In this document: piece by piece, positions 46,174 through 55,556 of the stretch
Position numbering within the stretch: the first letter of the stretch is position 1
How the letters are laid out: the number at the start of each line of letters is the position of its first letter
Source: Leptospira vanthielii serovar Holland str. Waz Holland = ATCC 700522
GTDB taxonomy: Bacteria > Spirochaetota > Leptospiria > Leptospirales > Leptospiraceae
Direction of reading: 5' to 3'
Length of the DNA stretch: 64,000 nt
Assembly: GCF_000332455.1 (NCBI RefSeq)
Contig: NZ_AOGY02000006.1
Coordinates: 8,254-72,253, forward strand
The notes under the pieces: model-generated
Database searches by the model: none
What the model was told of the DNA's origin: nothing
Seen by the model: the letters and a program-made list of their open reading frames with translations, nothing else
Position numbers and translations under genes: made by a program

Positions 46174-46955
46174 AAGAAAGAGTATTTTACGTAATCAACC
46201 TAGATAAACAAAGGATTGGAGTTTTGTCCCTCTTTCTTTTTGCACTTTTCTTTTCGATTTTTTTTCTCGGAGTTTCTGTAGGAAAAGGAAAACAAGAAGA
46301 GACCATCACTCGAGCCAAATCCTCGGAACCATCTCCCGAAGGCCTCGCGCTCACCGACGGTTCCATTCCTTCTCCGACTGCTGCCAATGTAGCCGATGCT
46401 GCAGTGGGAACGAATGCCGCTTCCTCTCTTGTCCAAGGAACCAAAACCAAAGAACAAACGAACCTTGGCGCAGAAATTCCAATGGCGGACGTAGGGAACC
46501 ATCCCTACTTTGTCGAAACTTCCACTGCAAAAGACGAGGAAGAAGAAAGAAAACAACAAGTTGTCGATTTGACAAAACGAACGGAAAAGAAAGTAAGTAC
46601 TACCAAAGGGGAAGAACGAACCAAAAACCTGGTATCTACTTCCAAACATTCGAAATCACAAAAAACTTCCTCACAAATGGGGAGTGCTACAAAATTAGAA
46701 GGAAAACAATTTACCATTCAATTGGCAGCTTTTGCCAGCAGACAATCTGCTGAGACGTTTTTATCCCAACTGAAAGCAGATAACCATGGTAAGTTGGCAG
46801 CAAAATCCTTCATCGTAGTTAAAAATGGTTTCTTTGTAGTGCAAATGGGAAAATCGAAAGATAAATCTTCTCTTACAAAAGTCCTATCCAAAACTTCCAT
46901 GCCTAAAGAAATCAAATCCAAAGCCATGGTTGTGAGTTACCAACCGCTTTCCTAA
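46170..46955 (+). CDS. SPOR-domain membrane protein
   Basis: A 261-residue bitopic protein. One membrane helix (~18-38; LSLFLFALFFSIFFLGVSVG) is followed by a low-complexity, Ser/Thr/Lys/Glu-rich linker. A C-terminal SPOR domain (~185-261) opens KQFTIQLAAFASRQSAETFL and includes GFFVVQMGKS. SPOR domains bind denuded glycan at the division septum. It is coupled to coaE and ended by a terminator. Confidence 0.88.
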   Translation: MKERVFYVINLDKQRIGVLSLFLFALFFSIFFLGVSVGKGKQEETITRAKSSEPSPEGLALTDGSIPSPTAANVADAAVGTNAASSLVQGTKTKEQTNLGAEIPMADVGNHPYFVETSTAKDEEEERKQQVVDLTKRTEKKVSTTKGEERTKNLVSTSKHSKSQKTSSQMGSATKLEGKQFTIQLAAFASRQSAETFLSQLKADNHGKLAAKSFIVVKNGFFVVQMGKSKDKSSLTKVLSKTSMPKEIKSKAMVVSYQPLS

Positions 46956-46984
46956 AAAAGATCGTTAAAAAAACCTTGGCATTC

Positions 46985-47017
46985 GGCTTTCCTAAATTAT
47001 TTTAGGAGAGCCTTTTT
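46985..47017 (+). terminator. Rho-independent terminator after the SPOR gene
   Basis: GGCT-TT-CCTAAA-TTAT-TTTAGG-AG-AGCC followed by TTTTT, 30 bases after the stop. Strong stem and tract. Confidence 0.85.
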
Positions 47018-47042
47018 CTACCTAAAGGAAGAACACTTAACT

Positions 47043-47753
47043 TTGATTTCAATTCTGAAGCTAAAAATCAAGGTTGCCAAACGATTGTTTGGCGCTATCT
47101 TCACAGGACAATACTTACGATTTGGATTAAATTTAGTAAAAAAACAAGATGGGGATTGGCAGGAAAAAACGACAATCAACCTTCCCATTTTCGACTCTCC
47201 TCTAAGAGAAGGTAAACTCCATAACCTTCGAATCGCCATCGAAAAAATAAATGGTCGTGTTTTACTTCCCGGTAAAATTTTTTCTTTTTGGTATGAAATT
47301 GGTGAACCCTCTCTCAGCAAAGGATACAAAGAAGGAAGAGTGATTCGAAATGGAGTTGTGAGTTCCGAAATTGCAGGTGGGCTTTGTCAGTTATCAGGAA
47401 TCATCTACTACCTGTCTTTGGAGCTTGGTCTCTCTATCCTCGAACGATTCCCCCACTCTCGTGATTTGTATACGGAAGAAACTAGATTTACACCACTAGG
47501 TACGGATGCATCCGTTGTTTATCCCACAAAGGACTTACGAATCCAAAATACATTTCCCTTTCCATTACTTTTCCATTGGGAACTCACAGATTCAAATCTT
47601 ACATTTTGTATCGAAGCGAAAGAACCACTCAAACGAAGAAAATTGAATTTCCAACAAACAAAAAAAAATGGATTTTCGAATGTGAAAGTCTTCTTAGAAT
47701 CAGATGAAGATGGCAAATCCCTCTTATGTTCTTCCGATGATTACCTATTGTAA
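47043..47753 (+). CDS. VanW family protein
   Basis: A 236-residue protein with the VanW core NLRIAIEKINGRVLLPGKIF (residues ~60-79), then SFWYEIGEPS, GVVSSEIAGGLCQLSGIIYY and RFPHSRDLYTEETRF. No signal peptide is clear, though the family is usually extracytoplasmic. VanW is known as an accessory gene of vancomycin-resistance clusters, with function unknown; nothing else here suggests resistance. The start is TTG, with AAAGGAAG about 15 bases upstream. The 3' end overlaps the next gene by about 50 bases. Confidence 0.85.
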   Translation: MISILKLKIKVAKRLFGAIFTGQYLRFGLNLVKKQDGDWQEKTTINLPIFDSPLREGKLHNLRIAIEKINGRVLLPGKIFSFWYEIGEPSLSKGYKEGRVIRNGVVSSEIAGGLCQLSGIIYYLSLELGLSILERFPHSRDLYTEETRFTPLGTDASVVYPTKDLRIQNTFPFPLLFHWELTDSNLTFCIEAKEPLKRRKLNFQQTKKNGFSNVKVFLESDEDGKSLLCSSDDYLL

Positions 47754-49203
47754 AAAAAAAGGAATCGTTTTCGGAATTTTTCTCCTCATTGTTTGTTTAC
47801 AATCGGTTGTTCAATTTAGTTCAAACTTTGCCTACGGTGCCGATGGATATTATTACGCCGCGCAAGTAAATTCCTATCTCACCAAAGGACGATTTTTTAG
47901 TCCGGATTCTTCTCCCGTTTTGTATGGCCTCGTCTATTTTTCCAAACTAGGAACGAGTATAGTCACCACGAATAAAATTTTTATCTCGTTACTTGTTGGT
48001 ATATTATTCCTTTCGGGTTACAGGTTGGCTTTTTTGGTTACCAAAACAGTTTCCACTTCGATCCTATTTGGACTCCTTCTTGTTTCGTCTTCTTTTTTGC
48101 CTCATTTTAGTTTTAACTTTATCAAAAACTTAGGTGGGATCGTATTTTTTATCTTATTTCTTACAGAACTTTGGGTTTTGGAGCAAGAGGAGAAGACTGG
48201 AAACCTAACAATATACGTACGATTGGGTTTGAGTTTTTTATTGGTTTTTTTCAGTCACAAAATCACGGCAGGAATTTCCTTTTGTTTTCTACTGGCTTGG
48301 GTTTGGAAACAGTTCCCTATTGCCAAAATCTATCGTTTCGGCATTCTTCTTGGATTACCACTTGTCCTTGTGGGATTGGCTTTTGTTTTTCCGAATCTTC
48401 TGCACTGGAGTGATCTAAAAACCATTGTATCAGAAGATATACAATTCCAATTGATTTCCCCTTTTTACCAATATTCAAAAATCTTTCCTGAATTTATTTT
48501 AGAGCAAATCCTATTTTTTCTTTCACCCTTTGTTTATTTGCTGACACGATCGCAACTGGATCCAAAACCCAAGACTTTCTACGACAAATTGTTTGTTCTC
48601 TTTTTTTTACTATCACTACCTATCTTTAGTTATACGGCATTTGGTTTTCCCTTTCGGTTGTTCCTACTTGTTTTTATTCCAGGAAGTATCCTTCTACTCC
48701 CCACCCTCTCCAAAATCAAATCACGGCCTTGGGTAATCGTTGTATGTATTCTCCTTTTTCTCTACCAATGGTTAACAATGGTTCGTGAAAAAAACTTCAA
48801 TAACCAGGACTATAAACTCTACTCGATTTTAATTCCTCTGTTTCAATTCCCAAAGGATAGTTTGATCATTGTGCACCAAGGGTTTGATTATTTTATCTGT
48901 TACAATAAAGCGGGAGATGCCTTCCATTTTTTGCCGGAAGAAAAACATAAAAATCGACCAATTTATCGCATTGTGTACGGAGTGTCCGCCGCAGAATATA
49001 AGAAGTATCTTCCCAAAGAAGTAAAAATACAATACTTACCAGGTTTTTATTCTGTTTTGGAAGAAGGAAAATGGCAGGAGTTTCTAAAAGCAATTCCTGC
49101 CGAATCAAAGGATCGTATTTTGGATTGGAGAAATCCTCATACACATAGAACGAATACAATGTTACGAAATGAATCTTTTAAGGAGCCGAGTAAGAAGATT
49201 TAG
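47704..49203 (+). CDS. Multi-pass membrane protein, GT-C-like
   Basis: A 499-residue protein with about ten membrane helices. The N-terminal GYGADGYYYAAQVNSYL-like loop (FAYGADGYYYAAQVNSYLTK), with an acidic residue after the first helix, is typical of GT-C glycosyltransferases of the PMT/ArnT/GT39 kind that use polyprenyl-phosphate sugars. A soluble C-terminal part from ~380 contains SLIIVHQGFDYFICY. The ATG at 47704 or 47737 could be used; the latter (MITYCKKKGIV) shortens the overlap with VanW. Glycosyl transfer is inferred from topology only. Confidence 0.65.
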   Translation: MKMANPSYVLPMITYCKKKGIVFGIFLLIVCLQSVVQFSSNFAYGADGYYYAAQVNSYLTKGRFFSPDSSPVLYGLVYFSKLGTSIVTTNKIFISLLVGILFLSGYRLAFLVTKTVSTSILFGLLLVSSSFLPHFSFNFIKNLGGIVFFILFLTELWVLEQEEKTGNLTIYVRLGLSFLLVFFSHKITAGISFCFLLAWVWKQFPIAKIYRFGILLGLPLVLVGLAFVFPNLLHWSDLKTIVSEDIQFQLISPFYQYSKIFPEFILEQILFFLSPFVYLLTRSQLDPKPKTFYDKLFVLFFLLSLPIFSYTAFGFPFRLFLLVFIPGSILLLPTLSKIKSRPWVIVVCILLFLYQWLTMVREKNFNNQDYKLYSILIPLFQFPKDSLIIVHQGFDYFICYNKAGDAFHFLPEEKHKNRPIYRIVYGVSAAEYKKYLPKEVKIQYLPGFYSVLEEGKWQEFLKAIPAESKDRILDWRNPHTHRTNTMLRNESFKEPSKKI

Positions 49204-49936
49204 TATAGGCAAATTCGCTCGCACAAGCGGCATCTTTTTCTATCTTTTCTCGTAATAACAAAAGTTTGTCGTTACAGACATAAAAGTAAAAATCTTCCTT
49301 TCCAACAACAGGATAGGTGCTTAGAGAAACCAAATGGTTATCCGAGTCCGAATATCCAAAATAAGCATTGTTGTAAGCAGTTCTTTCTTCTTCTGTTTGT
49401 GGGTATTGGATGAAAATGGAAGGTCGGACAAATCTGAACTTTGTATCCAGAACTAAATGGTCCGAGTAAACATCAAACACACCCTCTAATTTTTCATTGA
49501 TTCCCGAATACTGATTGAACTCCCTGTAAACAAAACTTTCTCCATCAAACTCGATGGTATTAGAACATTCCATTCGATCGGGAAGTTTGCAGAATACAAA
49601 ATTTCCTTGAACTGCGGCAATCATAACATCCCGAGATTCCACTTTGGTAATCGAAAGATATCCACCGAACACCCAACCTGTGATTTCTTTGGATTGAATC
49701 CGATACCAATACGCCGAAAGGCCATCGATTTCTGTATCCTTTTCTGATCTTTCTAAGACCTTCACTTCATCGCCGAGTTTCAGTTTCCCAACCTTCTCCC
49801 CATCCAATGTGGGCGTTTTTCTCGCATTAAGAACAGTCGCGGAAATAAAAGCATTTTTACCCACTTCGATGGTGGGAGTTTTTTTGCACTGAAACAATAC
49901 GAGGAAAACAAAGGCAAATAAGAACAGATTCTTCAT
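49178..49936 (-). CDS. SH3-domain lipoprotein
   Basis: A 252-residue protein. The signal peptide ends VFLVLFQC, giving a lipobox. Residues ~30-90 are a bacterial SH3 domain (ISATVLNARKTPTLDGEKVG...WYRIQSKEITGWVFGGYL). The rest is beta-rich with no known family. ATG at 49936 is preferred over an upstream TTG. Its end overlaps the convergent membrane protein by 26 bases. Confidence 0.85.
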   Translation of the reverse strand: MKNLFLFAFVFLVLFQCKKTPTIEVGKNAFISATVLNARKTPTLDGEKVGKLKLGDEVKVLERSEKDTEIDGLSAYWYRIQSKEITGWVFGGYLSITKVESRDVMIAAVQGNFVFCKLPDRMECSNTIEFDGESFVYREFNQYSGINEKLEGVFDVYSDHLVLDTKFRFVRPSIFIQYPQTEEERTAYNNAYFGYSDSDNHLVSLSTYPVVGKEDFYFYVCNDKLLLLREKIEKDAACASEFAYTKSSYSAP

Positions 49937-50001
49937 GGAAGAAAGATTGGTTTTTGGGAGAATTTTTGGCAAGAAAAAATGTGAATCGTAGAGAAAGAAA
50001 T

Positions 50002-50025
50002 ACCACCTAATTTTCCATAGGTGGT
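50002..50025 (-). terminator. Hairpin after the DUF937 gene
   Basis: ACCACCTA / TAGGTGGT 8-bp stem with an 8-base loop, followed on the minus strand by ATTTCTTTC. It lies 20 bases past the DUF937 stop. Confidence 0.55.
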
Positions 50026-50044
50026 TAAGGAATTTACAAAGGGA

Positions 50045-50446
50045 CTATTTTGTAAACAGAGATGCCAAAGAAGAAAGTTGGGAGGTAATATCACCACCTG
50101 GTTCCTTTCCGTCTGGCGAAAGTTTATCGACCACTAATGGCAATAGATTTCCAATGAGACCGGCAGTCGCTTCCGAATCCAATCCTACTTTTTTTGCCAA
50201 CTCTTGAATCGAATCATTTCCTAAGACTTTCATCACATCATTGGCACCAATGTTCACATTCTCTCCCGTTCCCACCCAAGAAGACGCTGCGTCTGCAAAT
50301 CCCTTGTCCTTAAACTTTTGCACAATCCCAGAAACCCCGCCATTCTCCTCGACGATCTTTTGGATCCCAGAAACGATTTGTGGATTGTTTTGTACGAGCT
50401 CAACTGCCTGAGCTGCAACGGCTTTCAAACTTTCAAAAAAACTCAT
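50045..50446 (-). CDS. DUF937 (YidB-like) protein
   Basis: A 133-residue protein. SFFESLKAVAAQAVELVQNN is followed by a Gly-rich turn (NGGVSGIVQKFKDKGFADAA), then SSWVGTGENVNI and a C-terminal helix LIGNLLPLVVDKLSPDG, all typical of DUF937/YidB. Function unknown. ATG at 50446 has no clear ribosome-binding site. Confidence 0.85.
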   Translation of the reverse strand: MSFFESLKAVAAQAVELVQNNPQIVSGIQKIVEENGGVSGIVQKFKDKGFADAASSWVGTGENVNIGANDVMKVLGNDSIQELAKKVGLDSEATAGLIGNLLPLVVDKLSPDGKEPGGDITSQLSSLASLFTK

Positions 50447-50610
50447 GAAACGGAGGTTAATTAAAAATCCCAAAAAGGAAAGATATTTTTTAGATTCTAG
50501 TTTTTATTTGCCATAGCAGGTAGGTAGGTTTTTCCTTTGTATACAAGAATAATTTATTGCAATTCGATTCCAAATCAACCAACATCAATCCATTGTTAGT
50601 CTTTCTAAAC

Positions 50611-52494
50611 ATGGCAAATAAAACATTCATTCAATATCTGAACCAAAGACTCCTGCTTTTGATTCTAACGCTGGGCCTTGCGGGTTGTTGGACCAATCCT
50701 CTCACCCATCCACCAATTGAATGTTTGATGAAGTCAAACAACTCCCTTTGTCCCGATAAAAAACTTCTGGAAAAATGGTCACCTTTCCTATTTTTGCATC
50801 TTTTACCGGAATCAACCGTTACCATCTCTAACTTAACCAATCACTCAGTTGTCGAAACAGGTTTTGTTGTTGGAACTGTTTCTGCAGGCCAACCGTACGT
50901 CAATGTTTGGACCGATGATATCCTCCATACCCAAGTTCCTGTCATTGATGGAACCTGGCGTTACGCATTGCCTGCCAAAGCAGTTACCAATACCTTCTGG
51001 ACTTATGGAAGCCTTCATACCATATCCGTACATTTGCCATTTGAGAAACCCAAAACCATCCAAGTGCGAATGGGAAACAATCATGATACCGATGGGGATG
51101 GGTATCCCGATTTGATTGTATCGGCAGGCCCGGGTGCTGGATCGCAAGGATATGCTTATGTCTATCGATTGAATCCCACAACAAAACTTCTCGAACAAAC
51201 ACCGAACACTTCATTAACCGATGGACAAACCAGTAATACATATTTTGGAAGTCGTGTTGGTACCGGTGACTTTAATGGGGATGGATATGCGGATGTGCTG
51301 GTGGGTGCTCAAGCATATAATGGTGCTGCTGGAAGAGTTTATGAATTCTTAAGTCGCGGTCAGACCGGAATTTCTTCTCAAGATTTAAATGCAGGTGGTT
51401 CAGCAAATGCTATCTTAGATGCACTAAGTGACGGAAGACTTGGTACAAATATAGTAGGAGCTGATGTCAATCATGATGGTTATGATGACGTTGTTCTTGC
51501 TTCCCCTTGGGACAATGATATGTTTATTTTCCATAGCCAAGGTCCAATTGGATTCATATCACAGAACACTAGTTCGGCTAATTTTTATTATAAACCAGGG
51601 CCAGCAAACAATTTTGGAAACCATGCAACTGTTGGAGATGTCAATGGAGATGGCTTCCAAGACTTGATCGTAGGTGAACAACTACATGCTTTGAATACTG
51701 GAAGAATTTTTGTATTTATTTCCAATGGGGGAACTTACTCAAGCCAACCGCAACAATTTCTTTACCCACCGACAGATCCTGCCCCAGGCTGTGCCGCAGG
51801 AGGAGGATGTCGGTTCGGCTCCGCATTTGTTTTAGATTATTTTAATTCCGACAATTGTATCGATCTTGCTGTCGGCGCCTTTCCATTCAATTCCAACCAA
51901 GGGATTGTTCATGTATACAATTCCACTTGTGACTCGACAAACCCCTATGGAAGTGTACCAAATTCCACTCTTCTTGGACCCGTGACAACCAGCTGCAATG
52001 GGATGCTTTGTAATTTCGGAGGAACCTTGGCTTCGGGAGATACAAATGGAGATGGACTGCCCGACCTACTGATTGGTGCCACAGGTGCCAGTGCCGGGAT
52101 TGGCGACGTTTACCTAGTGTTAAACGATCCAGTTACGGGATTTCGGAATATGAACTTAAGTGCCGGTGGATCTGCTGATAGTCTTTTTTCTGGCGCCAAT
52201 GCGGTTACTAATTTTTCCATGGGACTCAGGTTCCAAGATACCAATGCCGACGGCCTACAGGATATTGTGATTTCCGAACCTACGACCACCAATCGAGTGT
52301 ATACATTTCATAGTGTGCGAGGGAGCGTGCCTGCAAGCCAAAACCTAAATAATGTAAGTGGCGTGACAAGCCAAACCCTCGCACCACCTTTGGGAACATC
52401 CTTTGGCAATACGATTGCGCTCTGGAAAACCAAAGCAGAGAGTTATTTATGGGCGTTTGTTGCGAAAACCAAAGAGTATTTTGGAATGATTTAG
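50611..52494 (+). CDS. FG-GAP/VCBS repeat lipoprotein, probable seven-bladed propeller
   Basis: A 627-residue lipoprotein; lipobox LGLAGC in the signal peptide (LILTLGLAGCW). From ~150 to ~600 there are seven FG-GAP-type repeats, each with a calcium loop of the D-x-[ND]-x-D-G type: DTDGDGYPDLIV, DFNGDGYADVLVG, DVNHDGYDDVVLA, DVNGDGFQDLIVG, YFNSDNCIDLAVG, DTNGDGLPDLLIG, DTNADGLQDIVIS. Seven repeats fit an integrin-alpha-like beta-propeller that could bind ligands at the cell surface. The ATG at 50611 is preferred. It stands alone between long spacers. Confidence 0.9.
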   Translation: MANKTFIQYLNQRLLLLILTLGLAGCWTNPLTHPPIECLMKSNNSLCPDKKLLEKWSPFLFLHLLPESTVTISNLTNHSVVETGFVVGTVSAGQPYVNVWTDDILHTQVPVIDGTWRYALPAKAVTNTFWTYGSLHTISVHLPFEKPKTIQVRMGNNHDTDGDGYPDLIVSAGPGAGSQGYAYVYRLNPTTKLLEQTPNTSLTDGQTSNTYFGSRVGTGDFNGDGYADVLVGAQAYNGAAGRVYEFLSRGQTGISSQDLNAGGSANAILDALSDGRLGTNIVGADVNHDGYDDVVLASPWDNDMFIFHSQGPIGFISQNTSSANFYYKPGPANNFGNHATVGDVNGDGFQDLIVGEQLHALNTGRIFVFISNGGTYSSQPQQFLYPPTDPAPGCAAGGGCRFGSAFVLDYFNSDNCIDLAVGAFPFNSNQGIVHVYNSTCDSTNPYGSVPNSTLLGPVTTSCNGMLCNFGGTLASGDTNGDGLPDLLIGATGASAGIGDVYLVLNDPVTGFRNMNLSAGGSADSLFSGANAVTNFSMGLRFQDTNADGLQDIVISEPTTTNRVYTFHSVRGSVPASQNLNNVSGVTSQTLAPPLGTSFGNTIALWKTKAESYLWAFVAKTKEYFGMI

Positions 52495-52802
52495 AAAATG
52501 AAATAGGTTTCTATTTTTTTTCTTGGCGCCTCGCAATCGTTTGGTGAAGATGACAACAACTGATTCAGCGACCGCGCTTTACGCTCCAATCTTTCGCTTT
52601 GCGAAAGGATTTCCGCTGCAATCGCTGGCGTGTGGATACTTGATTCAATCAAAACAGTCTTCTTTCCTTGAATCGCATTGATTGAGCTAAAAAAATAATA
52701 TATCGTATCTGTTAGATGCCTGAAAACAAAATGTAATCTCTATCTTAAAAATATGTGTAGACGTTTGGCGACAAAATCGACTGGATAGAAAAAACGATTC
52801 TG
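52495..52802. repeat. Intergenic spacer with GC-rich hairpin element
   Basis: No gene is visible. At ~52561-52640 the composition turns GC-rich, with CTTTCGC-TTT-GCGAAAG (52591-52607) flanked by ACGCTCCAAT and GGATTTCCGCTGCAATCG. A second dyad GATTCAA/TTGAATC lies at 52642-52675. The first looks like a dispersed palindromic intergenic element; its copy number cannot be checked here. Confidence 0.45.
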
Positions 52803-53237
52803 ATGTTATATATAAAACACAAAATACTAATCCTTATTTTATGCATCGGCTCCTTGGAATGTAGGCCACCGATCAACAACCCTAATACAAGCCTTACCAT
52901 ATCCAAAAAAGAAACCGAGGACAAAATAAAAAATTATACTTCAATTAAAGTGCTGAGTTGCCAGTTTGATCCATATCAAACAGTCCTATTTTCTGAAATA
53001 GGGAATGACGAGGATCCAAGTCCAGATAAGAATAACGAATCCATTTATTACGAAAAAAGGGCCGTGAGTGCCTGTTTACGGAGTATCCTGGCCATCCCTT
53101 GCCCCACATATCCAACCAACACAACCCAAGCCATTTCAGAAATGTTGGCTCATATCACTTCCAATCGATTGTTAAATTGCACTTTCAAAGTTGTCCTTTT
53201 TTTTGAGTTTGAAAAACCCTTCCACGGAAATTTTTAA
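52803..53237 (+). CDS. Hypothetical lipoprotein
   Basis: A 144-residue protein with a signal peptide (IKHKILILILCIGSLEC) and lipobox SLEC. Several cysteines (VLSCQF, AVSACLRSI, IPCPTY, LLNCTF) suggest disulfides in the mature domain. I recognise no family. The stop overlaps the next ATG (TAATG). Confidence 0.65.
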   Translation: MLYIKHKILILILCIGSLECRPPINNPNTSLTISKKETEDKIKNYTSIKVLSCQFDPYQTVLFSEIGNDEDPSPDKNNESIYYEKRAVSACLRSILAIPCPTYPTNTTQAISEMLAHITSNRLLNCTFKVVLFFEFEKPFHGNF

Positions 53238-54163
53238 TGTTATACAACCGAATCCAAATCTACATCATTCCGCTTAGTTTACTTTGGATTGCCAACGATT
53301 CAATTTTTAAAGTTTGTTATCCGGGTGCGATTACGGGGAAAATTTCCGATCTGATTGGAATTCTACTAACACCACTCATATTAACTGGAATCATATCTTT
53401 ATTTGTCAGTAGAACAAAACTTAACCTAATCTTTTGGATCTCTCTTCTTTTTACGAATCTTCTATTTATCACAATTAATATATCACAAACAACCAATGAA
53501 TCTTTCTACAGGTTGATTGGGTCTAACGAAAACAGGAATTTAGCGGACAAGTCAGATTTATTTGTATTACCTTTGTCTTTTCTAACCTTTTACCTATCCA
53601 AACAAATAAAATCTTTTTTCAAGATTCAATTTCATCAAAAGACTTTGATTCTAATTTTGCCGACGTTAGCGTTAATCAACACATCGTATCCAAGCGGAAG
53701 GTCTGACTCATTATCCATTCTATTACTTTTAGATTCTGCCTCAAATAAAATCATCCAACTGGATCCAAAAGGCGAAAACATCACCGCAAACTCATATACT
53801 TTTAGATTCCAATTCATCGGAAAAAACCATGAAAGTAGTCCGGGATCCTATGAAATTCCAAACCCAAGTTCTGACTGTCCCAGTACCGTAGAGCCAACCA
53901 AAGATTTAGGAAATACCAAAACATCATTTCCTGAATCCGGTAAATTTCAAAACTATCGAATAAATATTTCTAAAAGTCAAAATTTTGAATCGATTGATAA
54001 GACTACCGACTGCAGTGAAACTACATGTACAATTGACTTACAAGACTTAAGTGCTGGAAACTATTATTGGATAGTTAGAGTTCGGTATCTTTATAGACTA
54101 AAGTGCCAATTGTATTTGGAAAATTTTATTGTGCCACAAGAAGTGCAGCACTTTACAAAATAA
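53237..54163 (+). CDS. Hypothetical membrane protein with C-terminal extracytoplasmic domain
   Basis: A 308-residue protein. About five membrane helices lie in the first ~160 residues (IYIIPLSLLWIANDSIF, LILTGIISLFVS, LIFWISLLFTNLLFI). The C-terminal ~145 residues look like a fibronectin/Ig-like sandwich (SYTFRFQFIGKN, CTIDLQDLSAGNYYWIVRVR). It is coupled to the preceding lipoprotein, so the two may form one surface complex; that is inference. Confidence 0.65.
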   Translation: MLYNRIQIYIIPLSLLWIANDSIFKVCYPGAITGKISDLIGILLTPLILTGIISLFVSRTKLNLIFWISLLFTNLLFITINISQTTNESFYRLIGSNENRNLADKSDLFVLPLSFLTFYLSKQIKSFFKIQFHQKTLILILPTLALINTSYPSGRSDSLSILLLLDSASNKIIQLDPKGENITANSYTFRFQFIGKNHESSPGSYEIPNPSSDCPSTVEPTKDLGNTKTSFPESGKFQNYRINISKSQNFESIDKTTDCSETTCTIDLQDLSAGNYYWIVRVRYLYRLKCQLYLENFIVPQEVQHFTK

Positions 54164-54172
54164 GGCCAGGTT

Positions 54173-54664
54173 TTAAGGATGGGAATGCATCCCTATCTTA
54201 TTTCCTTCAGAATCCACAAACATTGCATAGTATCCCATCTCTGGACTAATTTCTGTTTTTGGCAATAGAACCTTCCCTCCGTTTTTTTCCACTTTTTCAA
54301 GGGCAGGTTGTAAATCATTTCCTATGTTAAGATAAATCAAAACTCCATTGTTAGTAGGAATGTAATCCTTTCCTTTTACCAAAACAACATTGACAGAACC
54401 TTCTGTTGCCGGTAATACTCCCATTTCCGTATCACCCATAGTCATTCTTTCTATACTTACACTAAGGATGGCCTGGTAAAAAGAAACCGCCCTGGATAAA
54501 TCAGAAACAGGAATCTCCACGATTGATATAGTATTTTTCATTTGTTTACCCGATTGCTCCGCGTTAATTTCTAAATTTGATAAACTAACATCCATACTTG
54601 TTTCTTTTTTGCAATTACAAAGTAGAAATACAAACACTACAACAAGTAAAATTACTTTTTTCAT
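54173..54664 (-). CDS. VOC-domain lipoprotein
   Basis: A 163-residue exported protein with lipobox VFLLCNC. The mature part is a full VOC domain: SIVEIPVSDLSRAVSFYQAI, VNVVLVKG, GVLIYLNIGNDLQPALEKVE and YYAMFVDSEGNKIGMHSH. The first position reads VEI rather than the usual xHx, and the end keeps xGNxxGxH. A VOC domain on a lipoprotein is unusual, since most are cytoplasmic. GAGAGGGG precedes the ATG. It lies just below an AraC regulator on the same strand. Confidence 0.8.
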   Translation of the reverse strand: MKKVILLVVVFVFLLCNCKKETSMDVSLSNLEINAEQSGKQMKNTISIVEIPVSDLSRAVSFYQAILSVSIERMTMGDTEMGVLPATEGSVNVVLVKGKDYIPTNNGVLIYLNIGNDLQPALEKVEKNGGKVLLPKTEISPEMGYYAMFVDSEGNKIGMHSHP

Positions 54665-54734
54665 AACCCCTCTCACTTACTAATAAGATTATCTTACCTT
54701 TTCTAATTGAATAGAATTGTAAAAATGCGACAAA

Positions 54735-55556
54735 TCATGTATTTTTATAAAATAAAGTGGAGAGCAACATTCCTTCATCCTTCCAAAACTGTTTTGGACT
54801 TAAGCCAGTAAATTCTTTAAAATCTTTGATAAAATGTGATTGGTCAAAATAATCACTTTCATAAGCAATTTGAGTTAGATTGTTTGACTTTTGATCTAAG
54901 AACAATTGCAGAGCGGTTTGTATACGAATCATTTTTCCAAGTTTCTTAGGTGAAAGTCCCACAGTTTTTAAAAACTTTCTTTCCAACTTTCTTCTAATAT
55001 TTTTGTCATTACCAATCATTGTGCTAATTGTGACTGTTCCCCTAGAATTCATTAAAGTATCGATTGCAGATTTAACAATTTGATCCACCGTGGATTTTTT
55101 ATGTAATAAATTTAATAAAAATTCATCCATAATTTGGATTCGGTCCTCTGTATCAGTTGCCTTTATAATTTTTTCTTCTAAGGCCGATGCCAAATCATTC
55201 CCAAAAATATTCTGAATCGGCGTTTCTTTATTTGTTAAACTTTCAATGGATACATTGACAAACGGGATCAACCCATAAGGATAAAATCGAACTGCAAAAG
55301 TTTTTACAAAACCTATTGGTTCTATAAAAAACGGTTCGGTAATTTGCCCGATCAGACATGACCTAGGTTGTAAGATATAATCATTTTCACTTGTGTATCG
55401 TTTGATCTCATCCTCCAGAATGAATGCCATTTCCATACAACCATCGGGAACGATGCGCTGCCTCGGATAAAACGATGCTTTCGGTATTTCCAAAGTCCAA
55501 TAACATTTTATTAGAGAACTCAAATCGGGATGTGGTGAAAAGGTTTGGTAGTCCAT
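54735..55556 (-). CDS. AraC family transcriptional regulator
   Basis: A 273-residue regulator. The N-terminal part (MDYQTFSPHPDLSSLIKCYW) is the DUF6597-type sensor domain. The C-terminal pair of helix-turn-helices begins ~170 and ends with NLTQIAYESDYFDQSHFIKD and FKEFTGLSPKQFW, the AraC signature. The inducer is unknown. It is upstream of, and probably controls, the VOC lipoprotein on the same strand. The span 55557-55875 holds no supported gene apart from the out-of-frame leader at 55838 described under the DUF1554 protein. Confidence 0.88.
   Translation of the reverse strand: MDYQTFSPHPDLSSLIKCYWTLEIPKASFYPRQRIVPDGCMEMAFILEDEIKRYTSENDYILQPRSCLIGQITEPFFIEPIGFVKTFAVRFYPYGLIPFVNVSIESLTNKETPIQNIFGNDLASALEEKIIKATDTEDRIQIMDEFLLNLLHKKSTVDQIVKSAIDTLMNSRGTVTISTMIGNDKNIRRKLERKFLKTVGLSPKKLGKMIRIQTALQLFLDQKSNNLTQIAYESDYFDQSHFIKDFKEFTGLSPKQFWKDEGMLLSTLFYKNT

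Noticed and set aside
47043..47753. Vancomycin-resistance locus suggested by VanW
   Set aside because: No vanHAX, vanRS or vanY homologue is nearby; VanW-like proteins are widespread without resistance.
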